The notes beneath the pieces are model-generated. The model worked only from the letters and a program-made list of their open reading frames with translations. It had not been told where the DNA came from and did not search any database. This document shows, piece after piece, positions 43,648-52,641 of a stretch of 64,000 nt of DNA. The stretch is from assembly GCA_900551815.1 (NCBI GenBank), contig URXE01000001.1:5756-69755 (forward strand), given 5' to 3'. Position numbers and translations under genes: made by a program. The stretch's first letter is position 1. Each line of letters starts with the position of its first letter. The stretch comes from an uncultured Collinsella sp. GTDB lineage: Bacteria; Actinomycetota; Coriobacteriia; Coriobacteriales; Coriobacteriaceae.

Positions 43648-45033
43648 ATGGCTAAAGAACTCGATTTCGACGCTATCAAGGCTGCTGCTGAGTCCCACCG
43701 TGCTGATATGACGCGTTTTCTGCGCGCTATGATCTCCCATCCCTCTGAGTCTTGCGAGGAGGGTGAGGTTGTCGCCTGCATCAAGGCCGAGATGGAGAGC
43801 CTCGGCTATGACGAGGTCAAGGTCGACGGCCTGGGCAACGTCATGGGCTTTATGGGCGAGGGCGACAAGATCATCGCCATCGACTCTCACATCGACACCG
43901 TCGGCATCGGCAACATCGATAACTGGGATGCCGATCCTTATGAGGGTTACGAGACCGACGAGATCATCTACGGCCGCGGCGGCTCCGACCAGGAGGGTGG
44001 CATGGCTTCTGCTACCTACGCTGCCAAGATGATGAAGGACATGGGCCTCATCCCCGAGGGCTACAAGATTATGGTCGTCGGCACCGTCCAGGAAGAGGAC
44101 TGCGACGGCATGTGCTGGCAGTACATCTACAACAAGGACGGCATTAAGCCCGAGTTCGTCATTTCCACCGAGCCCACCGACGGCGGCATCTATCGCGGTC
44201 ACCGCGGCCGTATGGAGATCCGCGTCGACGTTCACGGCACCTCCTGCCACGGCTCCGCTCCCGACCGCGGCGACAACGCCATCTACAAGATGGCCGACAT
44301 CATCGCCGACGTCCGCGCCCTCAACAACAACGGCTGCGACGAGTCGACCGACATCAAGGGCCTCGTCAAGATGCTCGACCCCAAGTACAACCCCGAGCAC
44401 TTCGAGGACGCCCGCTTCCTGGGTCGCGGCACCTGCACCGTCAGCCAGATCTTCTACACCAGCCCCAGCCGCTGCGCTGTCGCTGACTCCTGCGCCATCT
44501 CCATCGACCGTCGCATGACCGCCGGTGAGACCTGGGAGTCCTGCCTGGACGAGATCCGCAACCTGCCGGCCGCCAAGAAGTACGGCGATGACGTGAAGGT
44601 CTCCATGTACATGTACGACCGTCCGTCCTGGACCGGCGAGGTCTACGAGACCGAGGCTTACTTCCCCACGTGGATCAACAAGGAGACCGCTCCGCACGTC
44701 AAGGCCCTCGTCGACGCCCACAAGGCCATGTTCGGTGACGAGCGCATCGGCTGCGAGCCCAGCATGGACAAGCGCACCGGTCGCCCGCTGTGCGACAAGT
44801 GGACCTTCTCCACGAACTGCGTTTCCATCCAGGGCCGCTATGGCATTCCCTGCGTCGGCTTTGGCCCGGGTGCCGAGTCTCAGGCTCACGCTCCCAACGA
44901 GGTCACCTACAAGGACGACCTGGTCACCGCTGCCGCCATGTATGTGGCTGCCCTGAACCTCTACGATCCGAGCCAGGCCGATGGCGATGCCACCGTGTTC
45001 CGCGCCGGTCTGACCAACAACAAGATCGACTAG
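43648..45033 (+). CDS. ygeY: YgeY-type M20 metallohydrolase
   Basis: Dinuclear zinc peptidase/deacetylase of the M20 family, 461 residues. Metal ligands are in [12 protein letters not shown] (His and Asp), RGGSDQEGG, and EEDCDG, with the dimerisation-domain His in [16 protein letters not shown]. In the purine-degradation gene set it is proposed to hydrolyse an amide intermediate leading to 2,3-diaminopropionate; the substrate is not proven by sequence. GAAAGG precedes the ATG. Confidence 0.9.
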   Translation: MAKELDFDAIKAAAESHRADMTRFLRAMISHPSESCEEGEVVACIKAEMESLGYDEVKVDGLGNVMGFMGEGDKIIAIDSHIDTVGIGNIDNWDADPYEGYETDEIIYGRGGSDQEGGMASATYAAKMMKDMGLIPEGYKIMVVGTVQEEDCDGMCWQYIYNKDGIKPEFVISTEPTDGGIYRGHRGRMEIRVDVHGTSCHGSAPDRGDNAIYKMADIIADVRALNNNGCDESTDIKGLVKMLDPKYNPEHFEDARFLGRGTCTVSQIFYTSPSRCAVADSCAISIDRRMTAGETWESCLDEIRNLPAAKKYGDDVKVSMYMYDRPSWTGEVYETEAYFPTWINKETAPHVKALVDAHKAMFGDERIGCEPSMDKRTGRPLCDKWTFSTNCVSIQGRYGIPCVGFGPGAESQAHAPNEVTYKDDLVTAAAMYVAALNLYDPSQADGDATVFRAGLTNNKID

Positions 45034-45080
45034 TCCCATTCCTCGATCTTGTTGAGCCGGGGACAGTTTATGCCCCCGGC
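45018..45080 (+). promoter_or_regulatory. Two hairpins across the ygeY stop codon
   Basis: CAACAAGATCGA (45018-45029) pairs perfectly with TCGATCTTGTTG (45043-45054), with the TAG stop in the loop. A second stem GCCGGGG (45056-45062)/CCCCGGC (45074-45080) follows at once. No U-tract, so a likely 3'-end stabiliser or attenuator inside the operon. The rest of the gap before ygeW shows nothing further. Confidence 0.5.
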
Positions 45081-45234
45081 GCCTCCTGTTGACTTGGGGC
45101 CCGCGGTCGTTATCTCCCATGCTTCCTCAACGGTAGCGGGTCCTCGTCATAGCGCTCTGCATGTTCTAGCCACACGCGCATGCCGGAGCACATCTACTCA
45201 TTGCGATCGTTTCACCTTTAGAAAGGACATTTCC

Positions 45235-46437
45235 ATGGACGCTAAGTTTACCGAGCTCGTCGAGCAGCTGAACGGCCTCGATTTTAAGGGTATGTACGGC
45301 AGCGACTTCCTGCACACCTGGGACAAGACCACCGATGAGCTCAAGGCGCTCTACATCGTCGCCGACGCTCTGCGCGAGCTGCGCGAGAACAACGTTTCGT
45401 CCAAGATTTTCGATTCGGGCCTGGCCGTCTCGCTGTTCCGCGACAACTCCACCCGTACGCGCTTCTCCTTCTCTAAGGCCGCCAACCTGCTCGGCCTTGA
45501 GCTGCAGGACCTGGACGAGAAGAAGTCCCAGATCGCTCACGGCGAGACCGTCCGCGAGACCGCTACCATGATCTCCTTCATGGCCGACGTCATCGGCATC
45601 CGCGACGACATGTACATCGGTAAGGGCGACGCCTACATGGCCGAGGTCTCCGAGTCTGTCCAGCAGGCTTACGAGGACGGCGTTCTGGATCACCGTCCCA
45701 CGCTCATCTCCCTGCAGTCCGACTCCGATCACCCCACGCAGTCCTCTGCCGACATGCTCTACCTCATCAACGAGTTTGGCGGCCTCGAGAACCTCAAGGG
45801 CAAGAAGGTTGCCGTCACCTGGGCCTATTCGCCCTCTTACGGCAAGCCGCTGTCCTGCCCGCAGTCGCTGATCAGCCTGCTGCCCCGCTTTGGCATGGAC
45901 GTCACCCTGGCTCACCCCGAGGGCTACGACCTCATGCCCGAGGTCGTCGAGCGTGCCAAGAGCTATGCCGCCGAGTCCGGCACCACCTTTAAGCAGGTCA
46001 ACACCATGGCCGAGGCCTTCGAGGGCGCCGACATCGTGATCCCCAAGAGCTGGGCTCCGTTTGCCGCCATGGAGAAGCGTACCAACCTGTACGCCGAGGG
46101 CGACGACGCCGGCATCGCTGCGCTCGAGAAGGAGCTGCTCGCCCAGAACGCCACCCATCAGGATTGGTGCTCCACGACCGAGCTCATGGAGAAGACCGCC
46201 AACGGCCAGGACACCATCTTTATGCACCCGCTGCCCGCCGACATCTCCGGTGTCTCCTGCGAGCACGGCGAGGTCAACGCCGACGTCTTCGACATGCACC
46301 GCGTGGGCATGTACAAGGAGGCCAGCTACAAGCCGTACGCCATCGCAGCCATGATGTTCCTGCAGAAGGTTGCCGATCCCGCCGCTACCCTCAAGGCCCT
46401 CGACGAGCGCAACACCGCCCGTTGGTTCCAGGCCTAA
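45235..46437 (+). CDS. ygeW: YgeW knotted carbamoyltransferase family protein
   Basis: 400-residue transcarbamylase-superfamily protein. The carbamoyl-phosphate loop is FRDNSTRTRFSFSKA (about residues 68-82), and the second-substrate region includes HPTQSSADMLYL and HPLPADISG. ATG 45235 with GAAAGGAC upstream is chosen over a longer open frame. YgeW homologues are trefoil-knotted; in purine degradation it is proposed to phosphorolyse a ureido intermediate to carbamoyl phosphate for the carbamate kinase encoded next. Confidence 0.9.
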   Translation: MDAKFTELVEQLNGLDFKGMYGSDFLHTWDKTTDELKALYIVADALRELRENNVSSKIFDSGLAVSLFRDNSTRTRFSFSKAANLLGLELQDLDEKKSQIAHGETVRETATMISFMADVIGIRDDMYIGKGDAYMAEVSESVQQAYEDGVLDHRPTLISLQSDSDHPTQSSADMLYLINEFGGLENLKGKKVAVTWAYSPSYGKPLSCPQSLISLLPRFGMDVTLAHPEGYDLMPEVVERAKSYAAESGTTFKQVNTMAEAFEGADIVIPKSWAPFAAMEKRTNLYAEGDDAGIAALEKELLAQNATHQDWCSTTELMEKTANGQDTIFMHPLPADISGVSCEHGEVNADVFDMHRVGMYKEASYKPYAIAAMMFLQKVADPAATLKALDERNTARWFQA

Positions 46438-46451
46438 AGCTGGGCTGAGAA

Positions 46452-47402
46452 ATGGCTAAGCGTATTGTTGTCGCCTTGGGCGGAAACGCCCTCGGCGCCA
46501 ACCTTCCCGAGCAGATGGAGGCCGTCAAGACGACTTCTAAGGCTATCGTCGACCTGATCGAGGAAGGCAACGAGGTCGTCGTCGTGCATGGCAACGGCCC
46601 CCAGGTGGGTATGATCGCCAACGCGATGGCCGAGCTCACGCGTTCTAATCCTCAGAAGTACATTCCCTGCCCGTTGTCCGTTTGCGGCGCCATGAGCCAG
46701 GGCTACATTGGCTATGACCTGCAAAATGCGCTGCGCGAGGAAATGCTCGACCGCAATATCGACAAGGGTGTCGCCACCGTGCTCACCCAGGTCGAGGTTG
46801 CGGCAGACGACCCGGCCTTTGCCGACCCGGTCAAGCCGATTGGTCCGTGGATGAGCGAGGCCGAGGCCAAGGAGCTGGAGGCCGACCGCGGCTACCAGTT
46901 CATCCACGACGAGAAGCAGGGCTTCCGTCGCGTGGTTGCCTCGCCCAAGCCCGTGAACATCGTCGAGCTCGACACCATCAAGTCGCTCGTCGAGTCCAAC
47001 CACGTGGTGATCTCCTGCGGCGGTGGCGGTATTCCCGTCACCAAGGCCCAGGGCAACCACCTTAAGGGCGCTGCCGCCGTCATCGATAAGGACTTTGCGG
47101 CCGAGAAGCTCGCCGAGCAGCTCGACGCCGATGCCCTGATTATCCTGACGGCCGTGGAGAAGGTTGCCATTGGCTTTGGCACCGACCACGAGCAGTGGCT
47201 CGACACGCTGACCGCGGCTGACGTAAAGCGTCTGTCCGAGGCCAACGAGTTCGGTCGTGGCTCCATGCTGCCCAAGGTTCAGGCCGCCTCGACGTTTGCC
47301 GAGAGCAAGCCGGGCCGCACGGCGCTCATCACGCTGCTCGAGAAGGCGCGTGACGGTCTTGCCGGCAAGACCGGTACCACGTTTACCGGCGACGCTGAGT
47401 AG
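46452..47402 (+). CDS. arcC: Carbamate kinase
   Basis: Makes ATP from carbamoyl phosphate, releasing ammonia and CO2. RIVVALGGNALG at the start, VHGNGPQVGMIAN and CGGGGIPVTK are family motifs; 316 residues, standard. It follows ygeW by 14 bases and is the equivalent of E. coli yqeA in the purine set, so it is the likely substrate-level phosphorylation step. A strong terminator follows. Confidence 0.93.
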   Translation: MAKRIVVALGGNALGANLPEQMEAVKTTSKAIVDLIEEGNEVVVVHGNGPQVGMIANAMAELTRSNPQKYIPCPLSVCGAMSQGYIGYDLQNALREEMLDRNIDKGVATVLTQVEVAADDPAFADPVKPIGPWMSEAEAKELEADRGYQFIHDEKQGFRRVVASPKPVNIVELDTIKSLVESNHVVISCGGGGIPVTKAQGNHLKGAAAVIDKDFAAEKLAEQLDADALIILTAVEKVAIGFGTDHEQWLDTLTAADVKRLSEANEFGRGSMLPKVQAASTFAESKPGRTALITLLEKARDGLAGKTGTTFTGDAE

Positions 47403-47420
47403 GCATATCTGCACCATTGA

Positions 47421-47454
47421 GGAGGGTGCCCTGCGTCGCGGGGTGCCCTCCTTT
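47421..47454 (+). terminator. Rho-independent terminator after arcC
   Basis: GGAGGGTGCCC (47421-47431) pairs with GGGTGCCCTCC (47441-47451), two wobble pairs, then TTTG. Ends the ygeX-arcC operon. Confidence 0.8.
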
Positions 47455-47579
47455 GTGCTATGGAGAGCCAAGGGTCGTTCGCTGGAAAACGAGTGCGTGC
47501 CTGTTCCGACGGAGTGTGAGCTTGGTATGGTGGGTATAGCAACTATGGTGTCCAAAGCAGCCAGGGGAGGTTTGCGGAG

Positions 47580-48194
47580 ATGAAACTCGGTTGCGTCATT
47601 ATGGCTTCGGGCGAGGGCAAGCGGTTTGGCTCTAACAAGATGCTTGCCGATATCTATGGCGAGCCGCTGATTGCCCGGACCATCGATTCGGTTCCCCAGG
47701 GCTTTGACGCCGTGGTTTCGACGCGTTGGCCCGAGGTCGCCCAGATTTGCGAGGACAAGCATTGCCCGTGCGTGCTGCACGATGGCGAGCTGCGCAGCGA
47801 AAGCGTCCGCGCGGGCCTTTCGTGGGGGGTCGAACGCAACTGGAAAGGCTGCCTCTTTTTGCCTGGCGACCAGCCGCTCGTGAGCGCGGATTCTTTTGAG
47901 GCCATGGTTCGTGCATTTGACGAGCGTGGTCGCGAGCATCCGGTGCGTCTTGCGTGCAACGGGGAGCCTTCGAGCCCGGTGCTCTTTCCGGCGGAACTGT
48001 TCGATGCGCTCATGCGTCTTGAGGGCAAGGACGGCGGCGGTTCGATCCTCAAGGACCGTACCGACGTGGTGCTGGTCGAGGCGCGTGCCTACGAGCTGTG
48101 GGACGTCGATACCGCCAAGGGACAGCGACGCATAACGGAGCATATCGCCGCCTGCTCGTATTTTGATCGCGTGGCCAACAGCATCAATCAATAA
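47580..48194 (+). CDS. mocA: MocA-like molybdenum cofactor cytidylyltransferase
   Basis: NTP-transferase of 204 residues. Nucleotide loop IMASGEGKRFGSNKMLAD (a GxGxRFGxNK form), LPGDQPLVSADSF metal-binding aspartate, and GGGSILKD near the end. Resembles MocA/YgfJ, which attach CMP to molybdopterin for xanthine dehydrogenase-family enzymes, fitting the xdhD gene of this locus. Start ATG 47580 has GGGGAGG upstream. Ten bases before the hydantoinase gene. Confidence 0.85.
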   Translation: MKLGCVIMASGEGKRFGSNKMLADIYGEPLIARTIDSVPQGFDAVVSTRWPEVAQICEDKHCPCVLHDGELRSESVRAGLSWGVERNWKGCLFLPGDQPLVSADSFEAMVRAFDERGREHPVRLACNGEPSSPVLFPAELFDALMRLEGKDGGGSILKDRTDVVLVEARAYELWDVDTAKGQRRITEHIAACSYFDRVANSINQ

Positions 48195-48203
48195 GGAGCA
48201 ATT

Positions 48204-49571
48204 ATGATCATCATCAAAAACGGCGCGCTCGTGACGCCCCAGGGGCTTCGCCGCGCCGATCTTGCCATGGATGGCGATAAGATCGTGCGGATCGCCGCGG
48301 CGATCGAGCCGGCCGAGGGCGATACCGTCGAGGACGCCGCGGGCTGCTGGGTGTTTCCCGGCTTTATCGACGGCCACACGCACATGCAGTGCTGGACCGG
48401 CATGGATTGGACAGCCGATAGCTTTGAGACCGGCACGCGCGCGGCTGCCTGCGGCGGCACGACGACCATTGTGGACTACGCGACGGCCGATCGCGGCGTG
48501 ACCATGCCCGATGCCTTGGCCGAGTGGCATCGCCGCGCCGACGGCACCTGCACGGCAAACTACGCTTTCCATATGGCACTCGCCGAGTGGAACGAGCGCA
48601 ACCGCGCCGATCTTTCGGCCATGCGCGAGGCGGGCGTATCGTCGTTCAAGACCTACTTTGCCTACGACCACCTGCGCCTGGACGATGCCGAGACGCTCGA
48701 GGTGCTCGAGGAGCTCAAGCGTATTGGCGGCATACTGTGCGTGCATTGCGAGAACGGTACGCTGGTGAATGAGCTGCAGAAGCGCGTGTACGAGCAGGGG
48801 ATTCATGGGCCCGAGGGGCATGCGCTCAGCCGTCCGGACGTGTGCGAGGCCGAGGCTGTGAGTCGTCTGCTGTATCTGGCGCACTTAGCCGGGGACGCTC
48901 CAGTCAATGTGGTGCACCTTTCGACCAAGCTGGGGCTCGAGGCCATTCGCGCTGCCAAAGCGCGCGGGCAGAAGAACATCTATGTCGAGACCTGCCCTCA
49001 GTATCTGATGCTCGACGATACTTGCTACTTGGAGCAGGGCGAGGACGGCTTTGCGGGTGCCAAGTATGTGATGAGCCCGCCACTGCGCCATGCCAGCGAC
49101 CGTGCCGCGCTGCGCGAGGCGCTTGTGGCTGGCGAGATCGATACTATTGCGACCGATCATTGCAGCTTTAACCTGCACGGGCAAAAGGACCGCGGACGCG
49201 ATGATTTCCGCGCGATTCCCAACGGCGGGCCCGGCGTGGAGCATCGTCCCGTCGCGATTGCCACGAGCTTTGAGGACCAGCTGGGACCCGAGGATCTGTG
49301 CCGCTTGATGAGCGAGAACCCGGCGCGCGTCTTTGGCATGTATCCGCGCAAGGGCTGTCTTGCCGAGGGTGCCGATGCCGACGTGTGCGTGTGGGATCCA
49401 AAGGCGCGCTGGACCATTAGCGCGGCGACGCAGCATCAGGCCGTGGACTACACGCCGCTCGAGGGCTTTGAGGCGCATGGTCGCGCCAAGGCTGTGTTTG
49501 TGAACGGCGTGCTGGTGGCGCGCGATGGCGAGCCCACCGGAGCCCAACCCGGCCGCTACGTGCCCCGCTAG
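48204..49571 (+). CDS. hyuA: Hydantoinase/dihydropyrimidinase family amidohydrolase
   Basis: 455-residue cyclic-amide hydrolase. Binuclear metal ligands are in GFIDGHTHMQCW, the candidate carbamylated lysine in SSFKTYFAYDHLRL (Lys near residue 149), HCENG, VNVVHLSTKLG and TDHCSF. AAGGAG lies upstream of ATG 48204. In purine catabolism it is the likely ring-opening enzyme acting on a hydantoin-like intermediate. Dihydropyrimidinase is an alternative, but the neighbouring set argues for the purine role. Confidence 0.88.
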   Translation: MIIIKNGALVTPQGLRRADLAMDGDKIVRIAAAIEPAEGDTVEDAAGCWVFPGFIDGHTHMQCWTGMDWTADSFETGTRAAACGGTTTIVDYATADRGVTMPDALAEWHRRADGTCTANYAFHMALAEWNERNRADLSAMREAGVSSFKTYFAYDHLRLDDAETLEVLEELKRIGGILCVHCENGTLVNELQKRVYEQGIHGPEGHALSRPDVCEAEAVSRLLYLAHLAGDAPVNVVHLSTKLGLEAIRAAKARGQKNIYVETCPQYLMLDDTCYLEQGEDGFAGAKYVMSPPLRHASDRAALREALVAGEIDTIATDHCSFNLHGQKDRGRDDFRAIPNGGPGVEHRPVAIATSFEDQLGPEDLCRLMSENPARVFGMYPRKGCLAEGADADVCVWDPKARWTISAATQHQAVDYTPLEGFEAHGRAKAVFVNGVLVARDGEPTGAQPGRYVPR

Positions 49572-49591
49572 CAGCAAAGATGCCGTGTCCC

Positions 49592-49670
49592 CTCCTCAGT
49601 TGCGGTGAAATACGGACTGTTTGCGGCCGTCGGGCGGCCAAACAGTCCGTATTTCACCGCAACTGAGGAG
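49592..49670. repeat. 32-bp perfect inverted repeat (GTTGCGGTGAAATACGG family, copy 1)
   Basis: Arms 49592-49623 and 49639-49670 are exact reverse complements; the loop can extend the stem via GGCC/GGCC with one bulge. It fills the gap between convergent hyuA and yqeC. A second copy of the central arm is at 52384-52450. No transposase. May terminate transcription from both sides, although no U-tract is present. Confidence 0.85.
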
Positions 49671-49680
49671 ATGGGGCCGG

Positions 49681-50415
49681 CTACTTGAGGCTGCTGGCGA
49701 CGACGGGGCGGTCGAGAGCTGCCTCGAAGCGGTCGGCCATCGTGGGGTCGCTGAGCGTGTCGACTTGGTTGAGCATGACGCGTGCGGTGCTGAGTCCCAG
49801 CGCCTGCATCTCGGAATTGAGCACCTGGGCGACGCGCTCGGGCGTGGCGATGTCGGTGAGCTCGCAGCCGCAACGCTCGCAAAAGAGCTCGGGGCGGTGG
49901 ACGGCTTCGTTGATGGGCTTGCCGAGCCCCGAGGCGCCGACGAGCCAGATGACGTTGGCCGTGCCGGCGGGAACGACCGGCTCCCACGGGGCGTGGGCCT
50001 TGAGCGGGAGCCGCTTGCTGCCGTCCGCCTCGGCCAGGACGTAGCCAAAGCGCTGCGCCAGCTGGTCGAGCGGCTCGGCAGGGGAGGAGAGCTTGCCCGT
50101 CTCCGGGTCCAAAACACCCGCCTGGCAGATACTTCCGCGGCTCATGCCCGCGCATGCCTCGCAGGTGCAACCGGGGACATGCGAGGCGCCCGGCTTCCAA
50201 GGCGCGGCGTCCAGGCGACGGCTCGACCCGTCCCACGGCACGCCGGCGACGGGGAACATATGCGTGGTGGTGCAGAGGAGCGCGCGGCCGCCAGCGCGCA
50301 TAAGCTCAAGGCCGAGCGTCTTTAGCAAGGTCGACTTGCCACCGCTGCCGATAATCGCGGTAATGCCCGGCTCGATCCTGAGCGCCGAGGCAAGATTGCC
50401 GCTAACCGTTTCCAT
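49681..50415 (-). CDS. yqeC: Selenium cofactor biosynthesis protein YqeC
   Basis: 244-residue P-loop-like protein. AIIGSGGKSTLLKTL at residues about 20-34 is the nucleotide-binding motif, followed by CTTTHMFPV and a Cys-rich segment CTCEACAGMSRGSICQAGV not always present. YqeC belongs to a conserved set with YqeB found with selenium-dependent molybdenum hydroxylases; its role in a labile selenium cofactor is inferred from co-occurrence, not demonstrated. Opposite strand to its partners, sharing a divergent promoter region with yqeB. Confidence 0.85.
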   Translation of the reverse strand: METVSGNLASALRIEPGITAIIGSGGKSTLLKTLGLELMRAGGRALLCTTTHMFPVAGVPWDGSSRRLDAAPWKPGASHVPGCTCEACAGMSRGSICQAGVLDPETGKLSSPAEPLDQLAQRFGYVLAEADGSKRLPLKAHAPWEPVVPAGTANVIWLVGASGLGKPINEAVHRPELFCERCGCELTDIATPERVAQVLNSEMQALGLSTARVMLNQVDTLSDPTMADRFEAALDRPVVASSLK

Positions 50416-50428
50416 CTGTTCACCGCCG

Positions 50429-50453
50429 TATAATACTGTGATAATAAATAATC
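50429..50453. promoter_or_regulatory. Divergent yqeC/yqeB promoter region
   Basis: TATAAT at 50429-50434 (plus strand), followed by TGATAATAAATAATCA (50439-50454), a near-palindrome with perfect TGAT/ATCA ends. A short hairpin AGCGGT/ACCGCT lies at 50462-50476 before yqeB. Confidence 0.4.
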
Positions 50454-50517
50454 ATCAGAGTAGCGGTCGAACCGCTTTTGCTCTGCTCAAACCGTAGCAC
50501 AGGGAGGTGCCCCGGGA

Positions 50518-51312
50518 ATGCTCGTTTATGTTCGCGGCGCCGGCGATATCGCCACGGGCGTCGCCGCTCGCTTGGTGCGCGCCGGCGTGTCGGTCGTCAT
50601 GGCCGATATCGCGGTTCCCACGTGCATCCGTCGCACAATCAGTTTTTGCGAGGCCATTCGCCTGGGCGAGGTCGAGGTCGAGGGCATTTGCGCTCGCTTG
50701 GCACAGACGCCGGCTGAGGCGCTTGCAATTACCGAGGCTGGAGACGTCGCCGTTGTGGTGGACCCCCAGGCCAAGATGCTCGGCGAGCTGAAACCCGCTG
50801 CCGTGGTCGACGCGATTCTGGCTAAGCGCAACCTGGGTACCACGCGCGACATGGCGCCTGCCGTCATCGCCGTGGGGCCGGGCTTTACCGCGCCGGTTGA
50901 CTGCGACGCCGTGGTCGAAACCATGCGCGGGCATTTCCTGGGCCGTGTCATTACCCAGGGTTCGCCCCAACCCAACACGGGCGTGCCGGGCATTATCGCT
51001 GGCTATGGCAGAGAGCGCGTTATCCACAGCCCCGCCGCCGGCGTGTTTCGGTCCGACCGCGCGATCGGCGACATCGTGAGCGCCGGAGACGTGATTGGCT
51101 ACGCGGGCGATTCGCCCATGTGCACGCAGATCGATGGCTGTCTGCGCGGGCTTTTGGCGAACGGCGTGCAGGTGACTGAGGGCTTTAAATGCGCCGATGT
51201 CGATCCGCGCGGCGATGCCAGCTATATCAACTACATTTCGGACAAGGCGACGTCGGTCGGCGGCGGTGTGCTCGAGGCACTCGCCATGCTCACCGGTGTA
51301 TTCCAGGGATAG
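50518..51312 (+). CDS. yqeB: YqeB/EF2563-type selenium-dependent molybdenum hydroxylase maturation protein
   Basis: 264 residues. LVYVRGAGDIATGVAARLVRA at the start is an NAD-binding-like loop; the family hallmark continues with MADIAVPTCIRRTISFCEA and GVPGIIAGYGRERVIHSP. The family co-occurs with xdhD-type hydroxylases and YqeC and is proposed to take part in selenium cofactor handling. AGGGAGGTG upstream of ATG 50518. Nine bases before xdhC. Confidence 0.87.
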   Translation: MLVYVRGAGDIATGVAARLVRAGVSVVMADIAVPTCIRRTISFCEAIRLGEVEVEGICARLAQTPAEALAITEAGDVAVVVDPQAKMLGELKPAAVVDAILAKRNLGTTRDMAPAVIAVGPGFTAPVDCDAVVETMRGHFLGRVITQGSPQPNTGVPGIIAGYGRERVIHSPAAGVFRSDRAIGDIVSAGDVIGYAGDSPMCTQIDGCLRGLLANGVQVTEGFKCADVDPRGDASYINYISDKATSVGGGVLEALAMLTGVFQG

Positions 51313-51321
51313 GAAATTGCA

Positions 51322-52365
51322 ATGGAAAAGCTCGATGTGGTGAATGCTGCGCTTGCCGCCCTGCGTGCTGGCGAGACGTGCGAGCTCGTGGTCGTGGCCG
51401 GCACGGCGGGGTCGTCGCCGCGCGGCGTGGGCGCCTGGATGGCCGTCTTTGCTGACGATGGCCAGGCGGGCACTATCGGCGGCGGCAAGATTGAGCTCTT
51501 TGTGCTGGATGAGGCGCGCGAACTCCTGAGCGCGGGACAGTCGCGTCTGGTCCGCTACACCATGGGCGGCGAGAACTCCGATACCGGCATGATCTGCGGC
51601 GGAGCCATCTGCCTGTGCTATCTGCACCTGGACGCGACCAAGGTACCGTTGCTCCAGTCGGTTGCCGACGTCTTGGCCTATCGGCGCATCGGCGACTTCG
51701 TCATCGACTTTGAACCGTTTATCGCGAGCGCGCTCGAGGGCGATGTGGCCGAGTACCATGGCGAGGAATCGCGCCGCACCATTGCGGGCTGCCCCGGGCT
51801 TTCGCTGGTGGAGGAGGGGAGTAAGGTCACCTACACCAACGCGGCCTCTGAGATTCCCGCGGCGCACATCGAGACGCTCTGCCCCGAGGGCCTGACCTAT
51901 ATCTTTGGCTGCGGCCACGTGGGCGCCGCGACGGCGCGGGTGCTTACGGCGGCGGGCTTTGCCGTCGTGGCGTGCGACGACCGCCCCGGCACGCTGACCC
52001 CCGATTGGGTGCCCGGTGTCTACGACCGTCGTCTGGTCGACTACAAGAGCCTGAGCAAGCAGTGCCCCATCGGCCCGCGCGACCTGGTGGTCGTCGCCAC
52101 GGCGGGTCACAAGTCCGATATCGACGTGGTGATTCAGGCCATGCGTGCCAAACCCGCCTATCTGGGCTGCTTGGGCTCGCGTCGCAAGACGGCCTTTGTG
52201 CGCGCCCGCTTGGAGCAGGAGGGCTTCACGCAGGAGCAGATCGACGAGCTGCACCTGCCGATCGGCGTTGCCATCGAGGCCGAGGATCCCGAGGAGATTG
52301 CCATCTCCATCGCCGCCGAGATGATTCACCTGCGCCGCACCAAACTCGTCCCCCGCAAGCGCTAA
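51322..52365 (+). CDS. xdhC: XdhC/CoxI family molybdenum cofactor insertion protein
   Basis: 347 residues. The N-terminal XdhC/CoxI domain has VVAGTAGSSPRGVGAWMAV, TIGGGKIELFV and GMICGGAICLCYL; the C-terminal Rossmann-like domain has TYIFGCGHVGAATARVL and GCLGSRRKTAFVRARL. It delivers sulfurated or otherwise modified Mo-cofactor to xanthine dehydrogenase-type enzymes, here presumably XdhD at 31418-34195. Cotranscribed with yqeB. Confidence 0.88.
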   Translation: MEKLDVVNAALAALRAGETCELVVVAGTAGSSPRGVGAWMAVFADDGQAGTIGGGKIELFVLDEARELLSAGQSRLVRYTMGGENSDTGMICGGAICLCYLHLDATKVPLLQSVADVLAYRRIGDFVIDFEPFIASALEGDVAEYHGEESRRTIAGCPGLSLVEEGSKVTYTNAASEIPAAHIETLCPEGLTYIFGCGHVGAATARVLTAAGFAVVACDDRPGTLTPDWVPGVYDRRLVDYKSLSKQCPIGPRDLVVVATAGHKSDIDVVIQAMRAKPAYLGCLGSRRKTAFVRARLEQEGFTQEQIDELHLPIGVAIEAEDPEEIAISIAAEMIHLRRTKLVPRKR

Positions 52366-52383
52366 TCGCATCCCCACCAATTA

Positions 52384-52457
52384 AGTTGCGGTGAAATACG
52401 GATTGTTTAAGCCTGTTAGGCCGCCCAACAGTCCCTATTTCACCGCAACTGCTTTTT
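52384..52457 (+). terminator. GTTGCGGTGAAATACGG repeat copy 2, with U-tract
   Basis: Arms 52384-52408 and 52426-52450 pair at all but two or three positions and match the core of the 49592-49670 repeat. GCTTTTTG follows the right arm, so this copy can serve as terminator of the yqeB-xdhC transcript. It is also the boundary of the accessory block before rplE. Confidence 0.75.
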
Positions 52458-52534
52458 GGGACCCATTTGTGCGGGGGAGTTGTGGAGTTGTGCAGGCAGA
52501 CGAGGTTTTTCTGGAAATACGCACCCAATGCGCG

Positions 52535-52641
52535 TATAGTACCGATTGTTTTGTCGGCTCCTGCTGCGTCGAGTCCAAACCGCGAAATGCCATGAGCGGC
52601 GCGGATGCAGCCAGGAGGCACGAGGACAACCCATCGTGGCC
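52535..52641 (+). promoter_or_regulatory. Promoter and structured leader upstream of rplE
   Basis: TATAGT (52535-52540) is a likely -10; -35 is weak. CTCCTGCTGCGTC (52558-52570) pairs with GATGCAGCCAGGAG (52604-52617) with one bulge and a wobble; an inner CCGC/GCGG stem lies at 52580-52599. A further GCACG/CGTGC stem spans about 52618-52652. The AAGAAGGAG ribosome site of rplE follows. Confidence 0.5.
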
